This document shows positions 14,801 through 17,945 of a DNA stretch of 17,945 bases, piece after piece. The notes below the pieces were generated by a model. It was not told the origin of the DNA, did not search any database, and saw only the letters and a program-made list of their open reading frames with translations. The stretch is from Anaerolineae bacterium (GTDB lineage Bacteria; Chloroflexota; Anaerolineae; Aggregatilineales; Phototrophicaceae): contig WGEI01000044.1 in NCBI GenBank assembly GCA_015492875.1, positions 1-17,945 of the forward strand. Reading direction: 5' to 3'. Numbering within the stretch: position 1 is the stretch's first letter; each line of letters opens with the position of its first letter. Made by a program: the position numbers and the translations under genes.

Positions 14801-17800
14801 CCAACAGCACCCTCACCAACACAGCTGACATCACCTACACCAGTCTGCCGGGTGCTCAAGGTACGGGTAACGCCACGCCGGGCAATAGCGGCGATAACGA
14901 CGGCGAGCGTAATGGCAGCGGCAGCGGTGAAAATGACTATAACGACACTGCCAGCATCAACACATCCTTACCCGCCACGCCGTCCATCACGAAGGGCATT
15001 GTGGCGACCAGCGATGCCAACACCGGCACTAGCCAGCACGATAACGCCATTACCGACCTGACAATCGGCGAGACAGTGACCTATGAATTGACTGTCACCC
15101 TGCACGAGGGTACAGATACGGTCATCGTGGTGGATACATTACCCACCGGCATCACGCCACAATCGGCGACAGTGACCGCCGTCGGCAGCAATATCAGCGG
15201 CAGCAACCTCTCGGCAGGCGATACCAACACCTCATCGGCCAATATCACCATCAGCGGCCAGCAAGTGACATTCAACTTCGGCACGGTGGTGAATACGGGC
15301 GATAACGTATTAGATGCGCAAGACCAGCTGGTGATGCAGATTGTCGGTTTGGTGACGGATGTCGTCGGCAACGATGGCACAACGGGCACAGACCTCATCA
15401 ACGATGGTACGCTCAACTATGTTGAACAGGGCGGCCCCGCCAGCACCAACGACACCGAAAGCGTCGAAATCGTTGAGCCAGACTTGACGCTGAGCAAGAC
15501 GCGCGTTGGTAGCGGTTTGGTGGATGGTAGCGATATGCTGACCTTCCAAGTGACGCTGACGCATACAGCTAGCAGCACCAGCGACGCACATAACATCGTC
15601 ATCACCGATGTCTTCCCCACCGCTAGCTCGACCTTTGGCGCAGTTGTCGGTACAAATACCACCTGCGCAAACGTGACTAGCAGCTTCACATCGCCGAACT
15701 TGACGCTGACCGTGCCGACCTTGCCTTTGTCAACAGGCAGCTGTGTCATCGAATACACCATGATTTTGGGCAACGATGTGTTAGCCGGTTCGACCTATAA
15801 CAATAGCGTCTCAGCGACTTACGATAGTCTCACCGGCGGCGGTGGCCGTACGAAGACCACCAACACCGCGACAGTGAACTTCGATACCACCACGCCGTCC
15901 ATCGCTAAGGGCATTGTGGCGACCAGCGATGCCAACACCGGCACTAGCCAGCACGATAACGCCATCACCGACCTGACAATCGGCGAGACAGTGACCTATG
16001 AACTGACGGTCACCCTGCATGAGGGTACAGATACGGTCATCGTGGTGGATACGCTGCCCACCGGCATCACGCCACAATCGGCGACAGTGACCGTCGTCGG
16101 CAGCAATATCAGCGGCAGCAATCTCTCGGTAGGCGATACCGACGCCTCATCGGCCAATATCACCATCAGCGGCCAGCAAGTGACGTTCAACTTCGGCACG
16201 GTGGTGAATACGGGCGATAATGGGGTGGACTCACGAGACCAGTTAGTGATGCAGATTGTCGGTCTGGTGACGGATGTCGTCGGCAACGATGGCACGACGG
16301 GCACTGACCTCATCAACGATGGTACGTTGACCTACAGCACTGCTGGTGGCAACCAGAACACCAATGATACTGAAAGCGTCGAAATCGTTGAGCCAGACTT
16401 GACGCTGAGCAAGACGCGCGTTGGTAGCGGTTTGGTGGATGGTGGCGATATACTGACCTTCCAAGTGACGTTGGCGCACACGGCTAACAGCACCAGCGAT
16501 GCGCATAACATCGTCATCACCGATGTCTTCCCGCCGCCGACCAACAGCAGCACGTTTGGCACGGTGACGGCGAACACGACTTGCACTGGCGTGACCAGTA
16601 GCTATACCGCGCCGAACTTGACGCTAACTGTGCCGACCTTGCCTTTGTCAACGGGTAGCTGTGTCATCGAATACACGATGGTTCTGGGTAACGACGTTGG
16701 CCCCAGCACCACCTACAGCAACAGTGCCTCAGCGACTTACGATAGCCTCACCGGTGGCGGTGGCCGTACGAAGACCACCAACACCGCGACAGTGAACTTC
16801 AGTACCGGTGGCCCCGGTTTGCTCAAGGGCATTCAGATGACCACCCTCTCTGAAACGGGTAATATCAATGGCGGCGCCACCAATACCGACTATAACGACG
16901 CCGGTATAGAAGACTTGGCCATCGGCGAGGAAGTGACCTTCGTCCTCACTGTTACCCTGATTGAAGGCAACGATACGGTGCGAGTGGTTGATACACTGCC
17001 CGCTGGCTTGATACCCGTCTCTGGTCAAGTGGTCAGCATTGGCGGCAACACCACCAACGGCGCCACCAGCGGCGGCAATATCTCCTACATTGGTACGGGT
17101 ACACCGCTTGCTGTTGGCGATACCGACACCACTTCAACCAACATCACCATCAGCGGCCAGCAAGTTAGGTTCGACTTTGGCGACTTGAACAACGCACCTG
17201 ATGGTGTGACCAATACCAGCGACCAGCTTGTGGTTTATGTGACCGCGCGCGTGGCCGATGTTCCGGGCAACACCAGCGGCACAGACCTCATCAATGATGG
17301 TCAAGTGCAGTTCTCCACCGGCAGCAACAACGGTACGGCGACGGTAGAAGTGGCTACCCCCGCCACAACCGCCACCAAGACTTTCACGCCAACTGAGCAG
17401 GTACGTGGCGGTACGGTTGTCATGCAGCTCGTGGTGAGCAACCTCGCCAGTGATGGCGCGACCGCACCCACCTACGACATCAGCGTTGTGGATGTTCTCG
17501 ATGATTGGCTGAATGTTGAAGATAACAGCAACATCAGCGTGAGCTTCAACGCGACCGCGACCACCTTCGGCTCTAGCTATAGCTTTGGTCCATCACATAG
17601 CATCACACCCGGCTTTGCCAGCGGCGTGACTGATGATATCGAGGTCATCATCGATAAGCTGCCGGTGGATGGTGTGGCGACGATTACGGTCACCATGCAA
17701 ATTGACCCGAATGTCACCGGCTTGCCGCGCACCATCAACAACACGGCGACCGTGACCAGCGACACGCTGCCGGGCAACGATACCGTTGACCGTGATGATA

Positions 17801-17945
17801 CCGATACGCCAAGCGCTACGCTCGACGTGGTCAAGCCAACGCTGCTCGTCGCTAAGACCGATAGCGCCGACCCCGTCAGTGCGGGCGGCAGCTTCCAGTA
17901 CACCATCACGGTGCAAAATACCGGGACGCCGGACTTCCCAGCCAA
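8875..17945 (+). CDS. Giant secreted DUF11 / D2 isopeptide-domain surface protein (runs off right edge)
   Basis: One frame is open from ATG 8875 to the window end, more than 3020 codons with no stop. Residues 1-26 are a Sec signal peptide (MKTRRFLLFTLIFAF...), with likely cleavage after VLA26. Residues about 27-232 form an N-terminal region with TGYGPFIDVYLPVNGADG and VQLPFGSFTPNQPPADV, which I recall from large isopeptide-forming fimbrial-type proteins. Then come at least 17 Ig-like domains starting near 9571, 10054, 10711, 11293, 11944, 12385, 12865, 13417, 13921, 14476, 14977, 15475, 15892, 16390, 16807, 17356 and 17827. Type A has xIGExVTFxLxxxxPEG then DTLxPGL. Type B has EPxLxxxK then DAGD and VTN. 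Nearly every domain opens with a conserved Lys and closes with an Asn-containing strand. Domain 3 carries two DxDxDG-type loops. The protein is rich in Thr, Ser, Asn, Asp and Gly. A cell-wall or outer-surface anchor would lie beyond the window. An adhesin or sheath role is inferred. Confidence 0.92.
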   Translation, partial: MKTRRFLLFTLIFAFILTMPASLVLAVPQPTVTLSGGGDVPIGSSFSITATFDNTDPVDTGYGPFIDVYLPVNGADGAGNTSLPLDGVDFVSASYLGASVTTVVQTFPDTPLGGTGPDGTTCGASETPLAHPYAVNTSHQALTVCGTPGDKLVTVQLPFGSFTPNQPPADVTLDLQLSDFADLGTPLTLYARGGFEFGADPLNNPCCDPSLLSSASSTPSSWPGTTTVTPTLMELSKSLAAPEGETATGPNYPRTYTVTVTVPAGQTVNNVNVTDYFDDNIVITNVTNITAGGSVTSLGGVLPVFPYGPAPFSSPNNELVVNFPSVSGTASFDVEFYVPDLDASLNSIINPTTGDDVTTENRVSATGSWTPTDPRDSATPITINGTCPSCPPEVTLTDKSIAIQKSSAIVVNAGNSGVTPGDVIEYTLAFQISDYFTFGDIEINDIISDGQRFDNSFMPTFTISDRVGAQAGKFNLTTVNTPTTCSAVAPTNDMIVDTSQIGNDTNPATDGSTSLTFCISQALLNAGAADGILQGGYTQGNSSVSATGTITYRVIVQDLFSDTYPSGDPSVDHGDILTNTVTISGTVRDNTTITTTVGNESDTSGDSLSISQGALTKSIYQINGAAPSGNPPEVFPGDVVTYRLQYQMPSSDFEDFGITDFLPLPIFDVADPDQDGIPNTWTFNGTPSATAPAPGTAHPHSADTFFANCNAVGGATCLDTNSDGTGDSNVPVLTVDATSNSINFQFGDFDDPSNTDTVIDILFSVTVSSDPFADSLFLTNQAQAGEGSTNSGTATSTDIIQIELREPSLSMDKGVIATDSTVLAPLFTPAQRGPGSMTINPSGNNPSWTGTVDTNGLSAAPINSDLSDVDAGDLVTFAIVLENSGGQGAFDIQVKDTLPPGFVIPSGPLGLNLQVRRGDGFNLSTAPVGSTATHASGLFDDGIEILDPGAQPACQPASPTSGQNIIIVTYDLEVAPGVEPGELILNQAEVRNYSNQEGGQNFLDDGAGGVDALADSASTTIINTTLNKTSPASNAAIGETYQYTITANIPEGQMSNAQVVDNLTGLAFVQCDSITPSSGDLSTSIGGGFTNICSNPTVTNNGQTVTFDFGTLTNNNRDNNTAETLTITYTVVALNTNANTDGVTLDNNATLSWDTPTQSVTASAPDVTVVEPQIGISKGFSPDTGDAGDTSTVTIAINNSGTSTAYDIVVSDVVPADMTYSGGTLATTCAGATTDDSDPAAGVVGLPDGLTVSIPSLANGSSCNITFDVTIDSTASPTQVITNTANVTWTSQPGSPTNTTYNANGVERTGDNTNPGELHDYSSNANDNFTVDNIALQKTLVTSSETFTGDTQDGSSGNERPLAIGEIVTFQLAMTVPEGTSSAVFMRDTLVPGLQYIAGSTEIATVNGTNVTIQGMSASDMPTFTAVSDDNNGAPTDLGTVRYDSGTGLVEINLGNITNTDTNDAQAEQVIIRFDALVLNNSANNLAQVWQNNFSVEENTTTIATSNNVGVVIVEPQLSVTKTATPDTGDAGDTISYSIVVTNANGANNTTAFDVRILDTLPAGLINMSNVTVTPAGGASGVTDNSVPASGQVDVTVDTMPAGSSVTLTFTADLAYSLAPNQQVQNTTDVTYTSLPGTGTTPNPTGSTTPGGSGASDGERNGDDGVGGALNDLAASATETVTVDNVALQKTIFSTTEAHTSETPDGLSNGNERPLAIGEIVTFQLVLNVPEGTSNNIVLSDTLIPGLQYMPNSTVIATNSASAMTFASIAGVPTLPATTNVPDDNNGSPTDLGTVRYDSGTGLMEINIGNVTNNDSDSDAEQIVVRFDALVLNSNANNIGQIWTNEFSATVSGNPAVTSNQVRLIIVEPQVSVVKADTSATAPSDAGDPMQYTLTVTNANNTNTSDAFEVNVTDTLPAEFDLTGVTVTPNGSNTYTAFTNNSNTGTDTVSVDIPQMAPGDTFTIVLDGFVRDTVLANSTLTNTADITYTSLPGAQGTGNATPGNSGDNDGERNGSGSGENDYNDTASINTSLPATPSITKGIVATSDANTGTSQHDNAITDLTIGETVTYELTVTLHEGTDTVIVVDTLPTGITPQSATVTAVGSNISGSNLSAGDTNTSSANITISGQQVTFNFGTVVNTGDNVLDAQDQLVMQIVGLVTDVVGNDGTTGTDLINDGTLNYVEQGGPASTNDTESVEIVEPDLTLSKTRVGSGLVDGSDMLTFQVTLTHTASSTSDAHNIVITDVFPTASSTFGAVVGTNTTCANVTSSFTSPNLTLTVPTLPLSTGSCVIEYTMILGNDVLAGSTYNNSVSATYDSLTGGGGRTKTTNTATVNFDTTTPSIAKGIVATSDANTGTSQHDNAITDLTIGETVTYELTVTLHEGTDTVIVVDTLPTGITPQSATVTVVGSNISGSNLSVGDTDASSANITISGQQVTFNFGTVVNTGDNGVDSRDQLVMQIVGLVTDVVGNDGTTGTDLINDGTLTYSTAGGNQNTNDTESVEIVEPDLTLSKTRVGSGLVDGGDILTFQVTLAHTANSTSDAHNIVITDVFPPPTNSSTFGTVTANTTCTGVTSSYTAPNLTLTVPTLPLSTGSCVIEYTMVLGNDVGPSTTYSNSASATYDSLTGGGGRTKTTNTATVNFSTGGPGLLKGIQMTTLSETGNINGGATNTDYNDAGIEDLAIGEEVTFVLTVTLIEGNDTVRVVDTLPAGLIPVSGQVVSIGGNTTNGATSGGNISYIGTGTPLAVGDTDTTSTNITISGQQVRFDFGDLNNAPDGVTNTSDQLVVYVTARVADVPGNTSGTDLINDGQVQFSTGSNNGTATVEVATPATTATKTFTPTEQVRGGTVVMQLVVSNLASDGATAPTYDISVVDVLDDWLNVEDNSNISVSFNATATTFGSSYSFGPSHSITPGFASGVTDDIEVIIDKLPVDGVATITVTMQIDPNVTGLPRTINNTATVTSDTLPGNDTVDRDDTDTPSATLDVVKPTLLVAKTDSADPVSAGGSFQYTITVQNTGTPDFPA
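10885..11055 (+). other. Two calcium-loop-like motifs in domain 3 of the giant protein
   Basis: DPDQDGIPN (10885-10911) and DTNSDGTGD (11029-11055) both fit the DxDxDGxxD pattern of EF-hand-like and thrombospondin type-3 loops. They lie within one Ig-like domain. Calcium binding, which often stiffens such surface fibres, is inferred. Confidence 0.5.
12865..13920 (+). repeat. A-B domain pair, older tandem repeat, copy 1
   Basis: A 1056-bp unit within the giant gene, starting VDNIALQKT. It shares with the next unit the blocks GNERPLAIGEIVTFQL, PTDLGTVRYDSGTGL and RFDALVLN, with a different spacer sequence between them. It ends in a Gly/Asp-rich linker carrying DGERNG (13843). Confidence 0.8.
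13921..14976 (+). repeat. A-B domain pair, older tandem repeat, copy 2
   Basis: A 1056-bp unit starting VDNVALQKT, the same length as the preceding unit. Protein blocks are well conserved while DNA has drifted more than in the 915-bp repeats that follow. It also ends in an acidic linker with DGERNG (14899) and NDY. Confidence 0.8.
14977..15891 (+). repeat. A-B domain pair, recent tandem duplication, copy 1
   Basis: A 915-bp unit starting TPSITKGIVATSDANTG and ending NTATVNFDTT. It is nearly identical at DNA level with the next unit over long stretches, for example from GTGGCGACCAGCGATGCC onward. Differences are mostly third-position changes plus two short variable segments. Confidence 0.9.
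15892..16809 (+). repeat. A-B domain pair, recent tandem duplication, copy 2
   Basis: A 918-bp unit starting TPSIAKGIVATSDANTG. In the first 110 residues I count five differences from copy 1. The variable spots are around 16335-16365 (STAGGNQN against VEQGGPAS) and 16534-16580 (one codon longer net). A third, clearly diverged A domain follows from 16807. Confidence 0.9.

Noticed and set aside
12865..16809. Long tandem repeats considered as a CRISPR or non-coding satellite array
   Set aside because: Units are 915-1056 bp, in frame and protein-conserved, with no short direct repeats and spacers.

Overview
The window reads like chromosomal DNA of a Chloroflexota-type bacterium (Anaerolineae/Caldilineae-like). 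This is inferred from a citrate synthase fused to a DNA-binding domain, a lipoprotein joining a solute-binding fold to a VWA domain, and a giant secreted protein built of DUF11/isopeptide-type domains. Base composition is moderately GC-rich and even. I saw no tRNA, rRNA, CRISPR array, transposase or phage gene.

Left part (1-3000): the N-terminal end of a SAM methyltransferase leaves the window on the minus strand. Divergent to it is an HTH-citrate synthase fusion gene (263-1480), and a perfect inverted repeat lies between the two starts. The fusion gene overlaps by 4 bp, tail to tail, with lspA (signal peptidase II). Upstream of lspA, on the same strand, is a second SAM methyltransferase (2106-2822). 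Its consensus-like promoter and a 19-codon upstream ORF lie inside what would otherwise be taken for its N-terminus.

Middle (3000-5290): a strong divergent promoter faces right. It precedes a 21-codon peptide ORF, a structured gap, a small arginine/lysine-rich ORF, an APH-fold phosphotransferase, a small doubtful ORF and a divergent GNAT-like protein. A 9-bp-stem hairpin ends this cluster and is shared with the convergent operon that follows.

Right (5312-8185, minus): a two-gene operon. The upstream gene makes a membrane-anchored solute-binding-like protein. The downstream gene makes a lipoprotein with a solute-binding-like half and a VWA half with an intact MIDAS motif. No transporter permease or ATPase gene accompanies them.

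Far right (8369-17945, plus): a 92-residue membrane protein, then one uninterrupted reading frame from 8875 to the window end (more than 3020 codons). This frame encodes a secreted giant protein with a signal peptide, a family-specific N-terminal region and at least 17 Ig-like DUF11/D2-type domains. From about 11944 on, the domains alternate in A-B pairs. Two neighbouring A-B pairs (14977-15891 and 15892-16809) are nearly identical in DNA, so they are a recent tandem duplication. An older duplicated pair lies just before them. Together the right half looks like a surface module: a giant adhesin-like fibre next to an extracytoplasmic binding/VWA pair. The functional link between them is inference.
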